This document shows positions 34,798 to 43,962 of a stretch of DNA of 64,000 bases, in pieces. Position 1 is the stretch's first letter. Each line of letters opens with the position of its first letter. The notes beneath the pieces were generated by a model. That model made no database searches. It was not told the origin of the DNA and saw only the letters and a list, made by a program, of their open reading frames with translations. The stretch comes from CF-39 sp035651155 (lineage in GTDB: Bacteria > Chloroflexota > Limnocylindria > P2-11E). The position numbers were made by a program, and so were the translations under genes. Where the stretch lies: positions 3,640-67,639 of the forward strand of contig DASRGG010000026.1 in the NCBI GenBank assembly GCA_035651155.1. Reading direction: 5' to 3'.

Positions 34798-36783
34798 CTA
34801 GTCGGCCGGTGCGAGCACCTCGCCGCCGACCGTCTCCACGAACTGGCTGTGGTACAGGTCGTAGTAGAAGCCGTGGCGCGCCAGAAGCTCGTCGTGGCTT
34901 CCCTGCTCGACGATGCGGCCCTTGTCCATGACCACGATCTCGTCGGCGTTGCGGATCGTCGAGAGACGGTGCGCGATGACGAACGAGGTGCGCCCGCGAC
35001 GGAGCCGTGCCATCGCCTGCTGGATCAGCACCTCGGTCCGCGTGTCGACGTTGCTCGTGGCCTCGTCGAGGATGAGGATGCCCGGATCCGCGAGGAACGC
35101 GCGCGCGATGGTGATGAGCTGCTTCTGGCCCGCGGAGATGTTCCCGGCGTCCTCATCGAGCACGGTGTCGTACCCGTCGGGGAGGGTGCGGACGAACTGG
35201 TCGACGTGCGCGGCGGTCGCGGCCGCGACGATCTCGTCCATCGTCGCGCCCTCCCTGCCGTACGCGATGTTGTCGTGGATCGTGCCGGCGAAGAGCCAGG
35301 AGTCCTGGAGCACCATGCCGAAGGCGCGTCGCACGACATCGCGGGGCAGGTCGCGCGTGTCGATCCCGTCGAGCGTGATCCTGCCCGCGTCGACGTCGTA
35401 GAAGCGCATGAGCAGGTTCACAATCGTGGTCTTCCCGGCCCCGGTCGGGCCGACGATCGCGACCGTCTCGCCGGGGCGCACGTCGAGCGAGAAGTCCTCG
35501 ATGAGCGGCTTGCCGGGCAGGTAGCGGAACGACACGCGGTCGAACGCGACGTGCCCCTTCACCGCGGGTAGCGCGGCCGCCGGCGCGCGATCGGGCGTCT
35601 CCTCCGGCGCGGCGAGGAACTCGAACACGCGCTCGGCCGACGCGAGGCCCGACTGCAGGAGGTTCGCCTGCGCCGCGATCTGCGTGAGCGGCATCGTGAA
35701 CTGCCGCGAGTACTGGATGAACGCCTGCACGTCGCCGAGCGACGTCGTGCCGGACGCGACGCGATAGCCGCCGATCACCGCCACGCCGACGTAGTTCAGG
35801 TTCGAGATGAGCTGCATCGCCGGCATGATGATCCCGGACAGGAACTGCGCGAGGAAGCTCGCGCGGTAGAGGCGGCCGTTCTGCTCGTCGAACTGCCCGA
35901 TGGCGCTCTCGCGCCTGCCGAAGACCTGCACGAGCGGGTGACCCGCGTGCATCTGCTCGACATGGCCGTTCAGGGCGCCGGTCTCGGCCCATTGCGCCAC
36001 GAACTGCTTCTGCGACCGGCCGGCGATGAGCACCGTGACGACGAGCGAGAGCGGGATCGCGAGCACCGAGATCCCCGCGAGGAGCGGACTGATCCACACC
36101 ATCATCCCGAGGACGCCGACGACCGTGAGGGCGGACGTGAGCAGCTGCGAGAGGCCCTGCTGCAACGTGGTCGTGAGGTTGTCGATGTCGTTGGTGACGC
36201 GGCTCAGGAGATCGCCGTGCGCGTGGCTGTCGAAGTAGCGCAGCGGAAGGCGCGCGAGCTTCTCCTCGACCTCGCGGCGCAGCCCGTACACCGTGCGCTG
36301 CGCGACGCCGGCCATGAGGTACCCCTGGAGCCACGCGAGCACCGACGCGAGGACGTACACCGCCGCGGCGATCGCGAGGATCTGCGCGAGCTTCGTGAAA
36401 TCGACGCCCGCGCCGGGGACCGCGTTCGTCCCCGCGAGCATGTCGGCGAGCTGCTGCCGGCCGCGCGCGCGCAGCGCTTCGACCGCCTGATCCCTGGTGA
36501 GGCCCGCGGGGAGCGACTTCCCGACGATCCCGTCGAAGATCACGTTCGTCGCGTTCCCGACGATCTTCGGGCCGATCACGCTGAAGGCGACGCTCGCGGA
36601 CGCCAGCACGGCGACGGCTGCGATCGTCATCCACTCCGGGCGCAGGCGCAGGAGCAGCCTGCGGAGCGTGCCGCGGAAGTCCTTCGACCGCTCCACCGGC
36701 GCGCTCATGCCCATGAACCCGCCGCGCGGGCCGCTCGGACCGCCCGGGCCCGCGGGACGGCGGCCGCCGCCCATCATCATCAT
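34798..36783 (-). CDS. ABC exporter (MdlB-like half-transporter) with Met/Gly-rich N-terminus
   Basis: A 661-residue half-transporter. The N-terminus is MMMMGGGRRPAGPGGPSGP, a Gly/Pro-rich disordered leader, then six membrane helices (about 50-350) and the nucleotide-binding domain. Motifs: Walker A GPTGAGKTT, signature ISAGQKQ (Ser-Ala-Gly-Gln rather than LSGGQ), Walker B ILILDEATSNVD and the H-loop AHRLSTIRNADEI. With its upstream partner it forms a heterodimeric multidrug/lipid exporter of the MdlA/MdlB or YheH/I kind. The start overlaps the partner stop (ATGA). Confidence 0.93.
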   Translation of the reverse strand: MMMMGGGRRPAGPGGPSGPRGGFMGMSAPVERSKDFRGTLRRLLLRLRPEWMTIAAVAVLASASVAFSVIGPKIVGNATNVIFDGIVGKSLPAGLTRDQAVEALRARGRQQLADMLAGTNAVPGAGVDFTKLAQILAIAAAVYVLASVLAWLQGYLMAGVAQRTVYGLRREVEEKLARLPLRYFDSHAHGDLLSRVTNDIDNLTTTLQQGLSQLLTSALTVVGVLGMMVWISPLLAGISVLAIPLSLVVTVLIAGRSQKQFVAQWAETGALNGHVEQMHAGHPLVQVFGRRESAIGQFDEQNGRLYRASFLAQFLSGIIMPAMQLISNLNYVGVAVIGGYRVASGTTSLGDVQAFIQYSRQFTMPLTQIAAQANLLQSGLASAERVFEFLAAPEETPDRAPAAALPAVKGHVAFDRVSFRYLPGKPLIEDFSLDVRPGETVAIVGPTGAGKTTIVNLLMRFYDVDAGRITLDGIDTRDLPRDVVRRAFGMVLQDSWLFAGTIHDNIAYGREGATMDEIVAAATAAHVDQFVRTLPDGYDTVLDEDAGNISAGQKQLITIARAFLADPGILILDEATSNVDTRTEVLIQQAMARLRRGRTSFVIAHRLSTIRNADEIVVMDKGRIVEQGSHDELLARHGFYYDLYHSQFVETVGGEVLAPAD

Positions 36784-38510
36784 GCCGCGGCGCTCCCGAG
36801 CTGCGACTCGACGATCTCGCGGTATTCCGCGCTCGTCCGCACGAGCTCCGCGTGCGTGCCGCTGCCCACGACGCGACCCTCGTCGAGCACGACGATGTGG
36901 TCGGCGTGGAGGATCGTGCTGACGCGCTGCGCGACGATCAGCACCGTCGCGTCCGCGGTCTCGCTCTTCAGCGCGAGACGGAGCCGCGCATCGGTCGCCG
37001 CGTCGAGCGCGGAGAAGCAGTCGTCGAAGAGGTAGATGGCCGGCCGCTTGACGATCGCGCGCGCGATCGCGAGCCGCTGCCGTTGCCCGCCTGAGACGTT
37101 CGTGCCGCCCTGGTCGATCGGCGCCTCGAGCCCTCCCCGCATCGCCGCGACGAAGTCGCGGGCCTGGGCGATCTCGAGCGCGCGCCAGAGCTCCGCCTCG
37201 GTGGCGTTCGGGTTCCCGAAGCGCAGGTTCTCCGCGACGGTGCCCTTGAAGAGATACGCGGCCTGCGGGACGAGCCCGATGCGGCTCCAGAGCCGCTCGA
37301 GCGACTGCTCGCGGATGTCGATGCCGTCGACCTGGACCGCGCCCGAGGTCACGTCGAAGCCGCGCGTGAGGAGGGTCACGACGGTCGTCTTGCCGGAGCC
37401 CGTCCCGCCGATGATCGCCGTCGTCTTCCCGGGTCGCGCCTCGAACGACAGGCCCTGCAGGACTGGCCGCTCGCTGTGCGGATACGCGAACGTGACGTCC
37501 CGAAGCTCGACGACGCCGGTCGGCCGCGCGGGCACGACCGGCGCGGCCGGGTCCGCGATCGACGAGGTCGTGTCGAGGACCTCGACGATGCGCTGGGCGC
37601 TCACCTCGGCGCGCGGGACGAGGATCACCATGAAGACGGCGGTCATGACGGCGAACAGGATCTGGAGGATGTACATGAGGAACGCCGTGAGGTTGCCGAT
37701 CGGCATGTCGCCGCGGTCGATCAGCTCGGCGCCGAACCAGAGGATCGCGACGGTGGACAGATTCATGATCGCCAGAAGGCTCGGGAAGGCGAGCGCGAAG
37801 ATGCGGTTCACGCGCAGCGCCGTGTCCGTGAGATCGGCGTTCGCGACCTCGAATCGCCGCCGCTCCGAGGGGACGCGGATGAACGCGCGCGCCACACGGA
37901 CGCCGGTGATCTGCTCGCGCAGCACCTGCGTGATGCGGTCGATCTTCGTCTGCATCGCGCGGAAGAGCGGGACCGCCTTCACGAGCAGCAGGCCGATGAC
38001 GCCCGCCATGAGCGGCACGATCACGATGAGCAGCCACGAGAGCGTGGCGTCCTCGCGGACGGCCATGATCACGCCACCGACGGCCATGATCGGGGCGCTC
38101 ACCATGATCGTGAGCGCGATCTGCAGGAAGAGCTGGACCTGCTGCACGTCGTTGGTATTGCGGGTGATGAGCGACGGCGTGCCGAAGTGGCTCACCTCGC
38201 GCGCCGAGAAGCTCTGCACCCGCCGGAAGACCGCGCTCCGGAGATCACGTCCCACGCCCATCGAGACGCGCGACGCGAAGTACACGCCGACGATCGCGAG
38301 GACGCCGAGGCCGAGCGTCACGGCGAGCATCACCGCGCCGGTGCGCCAGATGTAGTTCGTGTCGCCCTTCGCGACGCCGTTGTTGATGATGTCGGCATTC
38401 AGGTTCGGCAGGTAGAGATTGGCGACGGACTGGATGAGCAGCAGGACCGCCACGAGGACGACCTGCGCGGCGTACGGAGGGAGCGCCCGGCGGAGCAGGC
38501 GGATCAGCAT
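36780..38510 (-). CDS. ABC exporter (MdlA-like half-transporter)
   Basis: A 576-residue half-transporter. Six membrane helices lie at about 15-310, then the ATPase with Walker A GGTGSGKTT, signature VSGGQRQR and Walker B IYLFDDCFSALD. The residue after Walker B is Asp rather than the catalytic Glu, typical of the degenerate site in heterodimeric exporters, so the partner carries the second, competent site. It is the first exporter gene after the MarR gene (7-bp overlap), so expression is probably under MarR control. Confidence 0.93.
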   Translation of the reverse strand: MLIRLLRRALPPYAAQVVLVAVLLLIQSVANLYLPNLNADIINNGVAKGDTNYIWRTGAVMLAVTLGLGVLAIVGVYFASRVSMGVGRDLRSAVFRRVQSFSAREVSHFGTPSLITRNTNDVQQVQLFLQIALTIMVSAPIMAVGGVIMAVREDATLSWLLIVIVPLMAGVIGLLLVKAVPLFRAMQTKIDRITQVLREQITGVRVARAFIRVPSERRRFEVANADLTDTALRVNRIFALAFPSLLAIMNLSTVAILWFGAELIDRGDMPIGNLTAFLMYILQILFAVMTAVFMVILVPRAEVSAQRIVEVLDTTSSIADPAAPVVPARPTGVVELRDVTFAYPHSERPVLQGLSFEARPGKTTAIIGGTGSGKTTVVTLLTRGFDVTSGAVQVDGIDIREQSLERLWSRIGLVPQAAYLFKGTVAENLRFGNPNATEAELWRALEIAQARDFVAAMRGGLEAPIDQGGTNVSGGQRQRLAIARAIVKRPAIYLFDDCFSALDAATDARLRLALKSETADATVLIVAQRVSTILHADHIVVLDEGRVVGSGTHAELVRTSAEYREIVESQLGSAAA

Positions 38511-38983
38511 TCGGCATCGCGCCGCGCGGCGGCGCGGCCCCCGGGGCCCTTGCGCAGCGGGTGCTCGGCCGCGAGCCGGACGAACGCGCGCAGCGTGACC
38601 GCGAGCGCGTCGCGCTCCGCGGGCGTCATGCGTGCGATGAGCTTGCCGAGGTGGGCGATCCAGCCGCGCTCGAGACGCTCGAGCAGGCGCTTCCCCCGCG
38701 TGGCCGCCTCGAGCAGCACGATCCGCCGGTCGTCCGGATCGGGCCGACGCGCGATGAGCTCGCGGCGCGACATCCGGTCGGCGAGCGCCGACGCCGCGGC
38801 GAGCCCGATGCCGAGCTCCTCGGCGAGCGCGCCGACGCGCATCGAGCCACGGCGCGCGATGACCGACAGCGCGCGCAGCTGCGTGAAGGTGAGGTCGGTC
38901 GCGCTCCAGCGCGGCCGGGTGGTGGCCATGACGGTCCGCCACTGGCGCAGGAGCTCGTGGATCTCGGTCTCGCTCGGCGGCAT
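38504..38983 (-). CDS. MarR-family transcriptional regulator
   Basis: A 159-residue regulator starting at the ATG giving MPPSETEIHEL (a GTG 21 bases upstream would overlap a TATAAAG promoter-like stretch). The winged HTH is FTQLRALSVIARRGSMRVGALAEELGIGLAAASALADRMSRREL, and the wing is RPDPDDRRIVLLEA with the conserved D-x-R. Helical dimerisation regions flank it, and the C-terminus is Arg/Gly-rich. MarR proteins usually repress exporters and are released by drugs or phenolics. It precedes the two ABC exporter genes in the same operon. Confidence 0.88.
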   Translation of the reverse strand: MPPSETEIHELLRQWRTVMATTRPRWSATDLTFTQLRALSVIARRGSMRVGALAEELGIGLAAASALADRMSRRELIARRPDPDDRRIVLLEAATRGKRLLERLERGWIAHLGKLIARMTPAERDALAVTLRAFVRLAAEHPLRKGPGGRAAARRDAEC

Positions 38984-39061
38984 CGGAGATACTTTATACG
39001 CCACGAACTATCCGCGGAATGTGAAGTACCGAATGGTTCGCCCGGGACTACGCTCCCTCGC

Positions 39062-40630
39062 TCACGACGGGACCGGCCGAATGCGGGCGCGCAGGAACGC
39101 GAGCACCTCCTGGAGCTCCGAGATGCGCAGGAGATACGCCGCGACGACGTACACGAGGCCGCCGAACGCCGTCGCGAGGAGCGTCTGGAGGAAGAGCACC
39201 GGCTTGGAGGGCTCGATGACGAGGTCGAGGGGGATGTTCGTGACGCGGATGAAGAGGAACATGCCCACGCCCATGAGCAGCGCGGCGGTCACCTGCTTCA
39301 ACGTCGCGTACCCGAGCCCGACCAGACGAAGACGGGCGCGCGGCGCGAGCATCGCGAGGAGCAGCGCGGCCTCGGCGAGCGTGGCGATGGAGTTCGCGAG
39401 GGCCAGGCCGTTGATGCCCAGCCGCGGCGCGAGCGCGACCGAGAGCACGACGTTCACGCCGATCGAGACGAGCGTGAAGGCCACCGGCGTCGTCGTGTCG
39501 CGCGACGCGTAGTACGCGCGCGCGAGGATCTGTACCAGCGCGTGCCCCGCCAGGCCGAGCGAGTAGAAGAGGAAGGCCGCCTGCGTGAGCTCGCGCGCCC
39601 CGGCGCCGAAGGCGCCGTACTGGAACAGCAGGTTCACGATCGGTCGCCGCAGCACGACCATGACGATGGCCGTCGGCAGCGTGAGGAAGAGTATCCAGCG
39701 GATCGCCTGCTGCAGCGCGTCGCGCATCTTCGCGGCCTGCCCGAGCGACGCGTAGTGCGACAGCGTCGGGAAGATCGCGGCGCTGATCGCGATCGAGAAG
39801 ACACCGAGGGGCAGGAGCATCAGCTGGAAGGCGTAGTTGAGCGCCGTGAGCGACCCGGTCGGCATGCTCGACGCGAGGTACGTGTCGACGAAGAAGACGA
39901 TCTGCACGGCGCCGAGCGCGAAGGTCCGCGGTCCGGCCAGGAAGAACACCTCGCGCACGCCGGGGTGCCCGAGGTCCAGCGCGAGCTCGTACTTGGTGCG
40001 GCGGAAGGTGAGCTCGGGGATCTGGACGAGGAACATCATCGCCGCGCCCACGACCACGCCGAACGCCAGGGCCTGGATGCCCAGGAACGGCGCGGCGAAG
40101 AGCGCGAAGAGGATCTGCACGCCGTTGTACACGAGCGGCGCGACCGCACCGGCGAGGAACTGGCGGTACGACTGGAGCACGCCGGTCACGAGCGACGAGA
40201 GGCCCATGAAGATCGGGCTGACGAGCATGATCCGCGTGAGCTCGACCGCGAGCTGCTGCTGCTTGGGGTCCGGGAACGGCGCGACGATCGTCGGCACGAG
40301 CCAGGGCGCGGCGAGCCACATGAGCGCCGACAGCGCCATGAGCGAGAGGATCAGGACGTTCATGACGCTCGAGGCGACGTGCCAGGCCTCCTTCTCCCGC
40401 TCCTTCGCGAGGTAGCCCGCGAAGATCGGGATGAAGGCCGAGGAGAGCGCACCCGCGACGAGCAGGTTGAACAGCGCGTCGGGGATCTTGAACGCGGCCA
40501 TGAACGCGTCGAGCTGGGGCGTGGCACCGAAGGTGGCGCCGACGACCGAGAGGCGGAGCCAGCCGAGGACGCGGCTGGCGACGAGCGCGGCGATCATGAC
40601 GATCGAGGCGCGGGCGACCGACATCGTCAC
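39062..40630 (-). CDS. murJ: Lipid II flippase MurJ
   Basis: A 522-residue membrane protein with about 14 hydrophobic helices and the MurJ/MviN hallmarks: ARASIVMIAALVASRVLGWLR at the start, DAFMAAFKIPDALFNLLVAGALSSAFIPIF in helix 2-3, and FLAGPRTFALGAVQIVFFVDTYLAS later. It flips the peptidoglycan precursor lipid II across the membrane. The ATG at 40630 is good. It diverges from rpsT with 44 bp between, an arrangement common in Chloroflexota and other groups. Confidence 0.93.
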   Translation of the reverse strand: MTMSVARASIVMIAALVASRVLGWLRLSVVGATFGATPQLDAFMAAFKIPDALFNLLVAGALSSAFIPIFAGYLAKEREKEAWHVASSVMNVLILSLMALSALMWLAAPWLVPTIVAPFPDPKQQQLAVELTRIMLVSPIFMGLSSLVTGVLQSYRQFLAGAVAPLVYNGVQILFALFAAPFLGIQALAFGVVVGAAMMFLVQIPELTFRRTKYELALDLGHPGVREVFFLAGPRTFALGAVQIVFFVDTYLASSMPTGSLTALNYAFQLMLLPLGVFSIAISAAIFPTLSHYASLGQAAKMRDALQQAIRWILFLTLPTAIVMVVLRRPIVNLLFQYGAFGAGARELTQAAFLFYSLGLAGHALVQILARAYYASRDTTTPVAFTLVSIGVNVVLSVALAPRLGINGLALANSIATLAEAALLLAMLAPRARLRLVGLGYATLKQVTAALLMGVGMFLFIRVTNIPLDLVIEPSKPVLFLQTLLATAFGGLVYVVAAYLLRISELQEVLAFLRARIRPVPS

Positions 40631-40674
40631 TAGGGCAAGTATGCGGTGCGCGATTCCGCTATCGTTCGTCCCCT

Positions 40675-40941
40675 ATGGCTACGAAGAAGAAGCGCTCATC
40701 CCTCAAGCGCATGCGCCAGACGGCGCGCCGCACCACGATCAAGACGGCGGCCCGCTCGGCCGCACGGACCGCGGTGAAGAACGCGCGAGCGGCCGTCGAG
40801 AAGGGCGGCGACGCCGTTCAGGAAGCGGTGGCCGAGGCCGCGAGTATCCTCGACCGCGCCGCCAAGCGCGGCGCGATCCACAAGAACGCCGCGCGCCGCG
40901 GTCGCAGCCGCATCGCCAAGAGGGCCGCGAAGAAGGCCTGA
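40675..40941 (+). CDS. rpsT: 30S ribosomal protein S20
   Basis: An 88-residue, very basic all-helical protein. The pattern MATKKKRSSLKRMRQTARRTT, then RTAVKNARAAVEKG and a C-terminal LDRAAKRGAIHKNAARRGRSRIAKR is the S20 consensus. S20 binds 16S rRNA helices 9 and 44. It is often encoded alone, as here, and is followed by the glyoxalase-fold gene 45 bp downstream. Confidence 0.95.
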   Translation: MATKKKRSSLKRMRQTARRTTIKTAARSAARTAVKNARAAVEKGGDAVQEAVAEAASILDRAAKRGAIHKNAARRGRSRIAKRAAKKA

Positions 40942-40986
40942 CCCGGCGACAGACCGGACCAAGCGCGAACAAGGGAGGAGCGTCAG

Positions 40987-41460
40987 ATGGCCAATCCCGT
41001 CACGTGGTTCGAGATCATCGGAAAAGACTCGGCCGGTCTTCAGAAGTTCTACCGCGAGGTCTTCGGCTGGAAGCTGACGCCGCCCGTGGCCGACATGGGC
41101 AACTACAGCATGCTCGAGGATCACGAGCCGGGCATCGGCGGCGGCATCGGTGAAGGCGACCCGCGCGTGACCGTCTACGTCGAGTCGCCCGATCCGCAGT
41201 CGCTCATCGACAGGGCGACCGCGCGAGGCGCGACCGTGCTCATGCCGTTGACCACGATCACGCCCACGACCACGATCGCGATGCTCAGGGACCCCGCGGG
41301 AAACACCTTCGGTCTCATCAAGGCGAACCCGCGTCCGCGGAGGACGACCGCCCGCGCGAAGACGACGGCGCGAAAGAGGACCACGGCGCGCAAGAAGACG
41401 GCGGCGAAGAAGACGGCACGCAGGCGGACGGCGTCGCGGAGGTCGCGCCGCTCTCGCTAG
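40987..41460 (+). CDS. VOC/glyoxalase-fold protein with histone-like basic tail
   Basis: A 157-residue protein in two parts. Residues 1-115 form a VOC (glyoxalase/bleomycin-resistance) domain: WFEIIGKDSAGLQKFYREVFGWKLT, VTVYVESPDPQSLIDRA and AMLRDPAGNTFGLIK. Residues 118-157 are KTTARKR/KKTAAKK-type repeats, ending in a run of Arg and Ser, resembling the 27.5-kb basic protein and histone H1. The tail may bind nucleic acid. A GGGAGGAG ribosome site precedes the ATG. Its stop overlaps that of the convergent eno by four bases. Confidence 0.8.
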   Translation: MANPVTWFEIIGKDSAGLQKFYREVFGWKLTPPVADMGNYSMLEDHEPGIGGGIGEGDPRVTVYVESPDPQSLIDRATARGATVLMPLTTITPTTTIAMLRDPAGNTFGLIKANPRPRRTTARAKTTARKRTTARKKTAAKKTARRRTASRRSRRSR

Positions 41461-42752
41461 CGTCCGAAGCGCGGGAACGCGTCGCGGCCCGGATAGCGCG
41501 CGGCGTCCTGGAGCTCGAGCTCGATCTCCATGAGCCGGTTGTACTTCGCCACGCGCTCGCCGCGCGAGAGCGACCCCGTCTTGATCTGGCCGGTGTTGAG
41601 GGCGACGCAGAGGTCGGCGATCGTGGTGTCCTCGGTCTCGCCCGAGCGGTGGCTGATCACGGCGGCGTACCCCGAACGGTGCGCGAGCTCGACGGCCTCG
41701 ATCGTCTCGGAGAGCGTGCCGATCTGATTGAGCTTGATGAGCACCGCGTTCGCGGCGTTCTGCGCGACGCCCTTCCGGATCCGCGCGACGTTCGTGACGA
41801 AGAGGTCGTCGCCGACGAGCTGGAGCGTGTCGCCCAGCTTCGCGGTGAGCGCGGTCCAGCCGTCCCAGTCGTCTTCCGCAAGACCGTCCTCGACCGACAC
41901 GAGCGGATAGCGGCCGCGCCAGTCGGCGTAGAGATCGATCATCTCCGCCGACCCGAGCCGCCGGCCCTCCTTCGCGAGCGTGTAGGCGCCGTTCTCGAAG
42001 AGCTCGGTCGCCGCGGGATCGAGCGCGATGGCGATGTCGTCGCCGGGGCGATACCCCGCCTTCTCGATCGCCTCGAGGATGAGCCGGATGGGTTCCTCGT
42101 TGTCCTTGAGGCCCGAGGGCGCGAAGCCGCCCTCGTCCCCCACGCCGGTGCCCTTGCCCCTGTCGGCGAGGAGCGCCTTCAGCGCGTGGAACGTCTCGGA
42201 GCCGGCGCGCACCGCCTCGCGGAATGAGGACGCGCCGATGGGCGCGATCATGTACTCCTGCATATCCGCGGAGTCGAGCGCGTGCTTGCCGCCGTTCAGG
42301 ATGTTCATGAGCGGCACCGGCAGCGTCCGCGCGAGCGGTCCGCCGAGGTAGCGGTACAGCGGCAGGCCCACCGCGTTCGCGGCGGCGCGGGCGCACGCGA
42401 GCGAGACGCCGAGGAGCGCGTTCGCGCCGAGGCGCGCCTTGTTCTCGGTTCCGTCGAGCTCCAGGAGGATCCGGTCGATCGCGCTCTGGTCCGCGGCATC
42501 CTCGCCGATGAGCTCCGGCGCGATGACGTCGTCGATGTTCTCGACGGCGCGCTTCACACCCTTCCCGCGGTAGCGGCGGCGATCGCCGTCGCGCAGCTCG
42601 ACCGCCTCGTGCGCGCCGGTCGACGCGCCCGAGGGCACCATCGCGGTACCGCGCGTTCCGCCCGAGAGCAGCACGTCCACGGCGACGGTCGGATCGCCAC
42701 GGCTGTCGAGGATCTCGCGCGCGCGGATGAGCTCGATGGTCGTATCAGGCAT
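41457..42752 (-). CDS. eno: Enolase
   Basis: A 431-residue enolase (2-phosphoglycerate to phosphoenolpyruvate). Conserved parts are IELIRAREILDSRG at the start, VPSGASTGAHEAVELRDGD, NILNGGKHALDSADMQEYMI, SVEDGLAEDDWDGW, GDDLFVTN and the catalytic LIKLNQIGTLSETIEA and ISHRSGETEDTTIADL. The ATG at 42752 is chosen over one further upstream because it sits just before the family start. It overlaps the pgk stop by eight bases and ends the glycolytic operon. Confidence 0.96.
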   Translation of the reverse strand: MPDTTIELIRAREILDSRGDPTVAVDVLLSGGTRGTAMVPSGASTGAHEAVELRDGDRRRYRGKGVKRAVENIDDVIAPELIGEDAADQSAIDRILLELDGTENKARLGANALLGVSLACARAAANAVGLPLYRYLGGPLARTLPVPLMNILNGGKHALDSADMQEYMIAPIGASSFREAVRAGSETFHALKALLADRGKGTGVGDEGGFAPSGLKDNEEPIRLILEAIEKAGYRPGDDIAIALDPAATELFENGAYTLAKEGRRLGSAEMIDLYADWRGRYPLVSVEDGLAEDDWDGWTALTAKLGDTLQLVGDDLFVTNVARIRKGVAQNAANAVLIKLNQIGTLSETIEAVELAHRSGYAAVISHRSGETEDTTIADLCVALNTGQIKTGSLSRGERVAKYNRLMEIELELQDAARYPGRDAFPRFGR

Positions 42753-43956
42753 CCGGTATCGCCTCCACACCGGGCAGCGTCTTGCCCTCGATGAGCTCGA
42801 GCGACGCGCCGCCGCCGGTGGAGACGTGCGTCATCTTGTCGGCGAGCCCGGCCTCGGTCACAGCCTGCACCGATTCGCCTCCACCCACCACCGTCGTGGC
42901 GGTGGGATTGTTCGCCATGAACCGCGCGACCTGGCGCGTGCCGTTCGCGAAGGCGTCGATCTCGAACACGCCGACCGGTCCGTTCCAGAACACGGTCTTC
43001 GCCTCGCGGATGACGTCGCGATACATCGCCACGGTCCGCGGCCCGATGTCGACGATGGCGGTGCCGTCGGGGACCTCGTCCGCGAGGTGCGTGGCGGCCC
43101 GCTGCGCGCCGTCGGCGTCGACGCTCGGCGCGCAGAGCACGTCGACCGGCAGGAGGATGCGCTTCCGCGCGCTCTCGAGCTCCGTGATGATGCGCTTGGC
43201 CTCGCCGGTCCGGTCCGCCTCCACGAGCGACGTCCCCACCGTGTGGCCGGTCGCGAGGAGGAACGTGTTCGCCATTCCGCCGCCGACCGCGAGCGTGTCC
43301 ACCTTGGGCACGAGCGAGCGGAGCACGTCGATCTTGGACGAGACCTTCGCGCCGCCGACGATCGCGACGAACGGCTTCTTCGGATCGGTGAGCAGTCCTC
43401 CGAGCGCGGCGAGCTCCCTCTCCATGAGCAGGCCCGCGTACGCCGGCAGGATCCTCGCGACGCCCTCGGTCGACGCGTGCGCGCGGTGTGCGGCGCCGAA
43501 CGCGTCGTTCACGTAGAGGCCGAAGCCGGCGGCGAGATCCTTCGCGAAGGCCGGGTCGTTGCGCTCCTCCTCGGGATGGAAGCGCACGTTCTCGAGGAGG
43601 ACGGCGTCGCCACCCTTCAGCCTGCCGATCGCGGCGCGGACCTCGGGTCCGACGCAGTCCGCGAGCAGCGGGACCGGCCGGCCGAGGAGCTCCCCGAGAC
43701 GCGCGGCGACCGGCGCCAGGCTTTGCTTCGGGTCACGACCCTTCGGACGGCCGAGATGCGAGCAGAGCGCGAGAGCGGCGCCGCGCTCGAGCAGCGCCGT
43801 GATCGTCGGCAGCGCGGCGCGGATCCGGGTGTCGTCGGCGACCGCGAGCCCACCCCTCGCATCGGGCCCGAGCGGCACGTTGAAGTCGACGCGAACGAGG
43901 ACCTTCTTCCCGGACGGGTCGACGTCCCGGATCGTCCTCTTCGCGAAGCCCACCAA
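42745..43956 (-). CDS. pgk: Phosphoglycerate kinase
   Basis: A 403-residue kinase catalysing 1,3-bisphosphoglycerate plus ADP to 3-phosphoglycerate plus ATP. Motifs include VLVRVDFNVPL, CSHLGRPKG, LLENVRFHPEEE, FVAIVGGAKVSSKIDVL, and TTVVGGGESVQAVTEAGL near the end. The start is TTG at 43956 (or the adjacent GTG 43953). It is seven bases downstream of gap, and its stop overlaps the eno start. Confidence 0.96.
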   Translation of the reverse strand: MVGFAKRTIRDVDPSGKKVLVRVDFNVPLGPDARGGLAVADDTRIRAALPTITALLERGAALALCSHLGRPKGRDPKQSLAPVAARLGELLGRPVPLLADCVGPEVRAAIGRLKGGDAVLLENVRFHPEEERNDPAFAKDLAAGFGLYVNDAFGAAHRAHASTEGVARILPAYAGLLMERELAALGGLLTDPKKPFVAIVGGAKVSSKIDVLRSLVPKVDTLAVGGGMANTFLLATGHTVGTSLVEADRTGEAKRIITELESARKRILLPVDVLCAPSVDADGAQRAATHLADEVPDGTAIVDIGPRTVAMYRDVIREAKTVFWNGPVGVFEIDAFANGTRQVARFMANNPTATTVVGGGESVQAVTEAGLADKMTHVSTGGGASLELIEGKTLPGVEAIPDA

Positions 43957-43962
43957 GGACCG

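Noticed and set aside
38984..39061. Sigma70 promoter for the MarR operon at the TATAAAG near 38994
   Set aside because: A -10-like box is present but no acceptable -35 stands at 16-18 bp, so it is not listed as a promoter.
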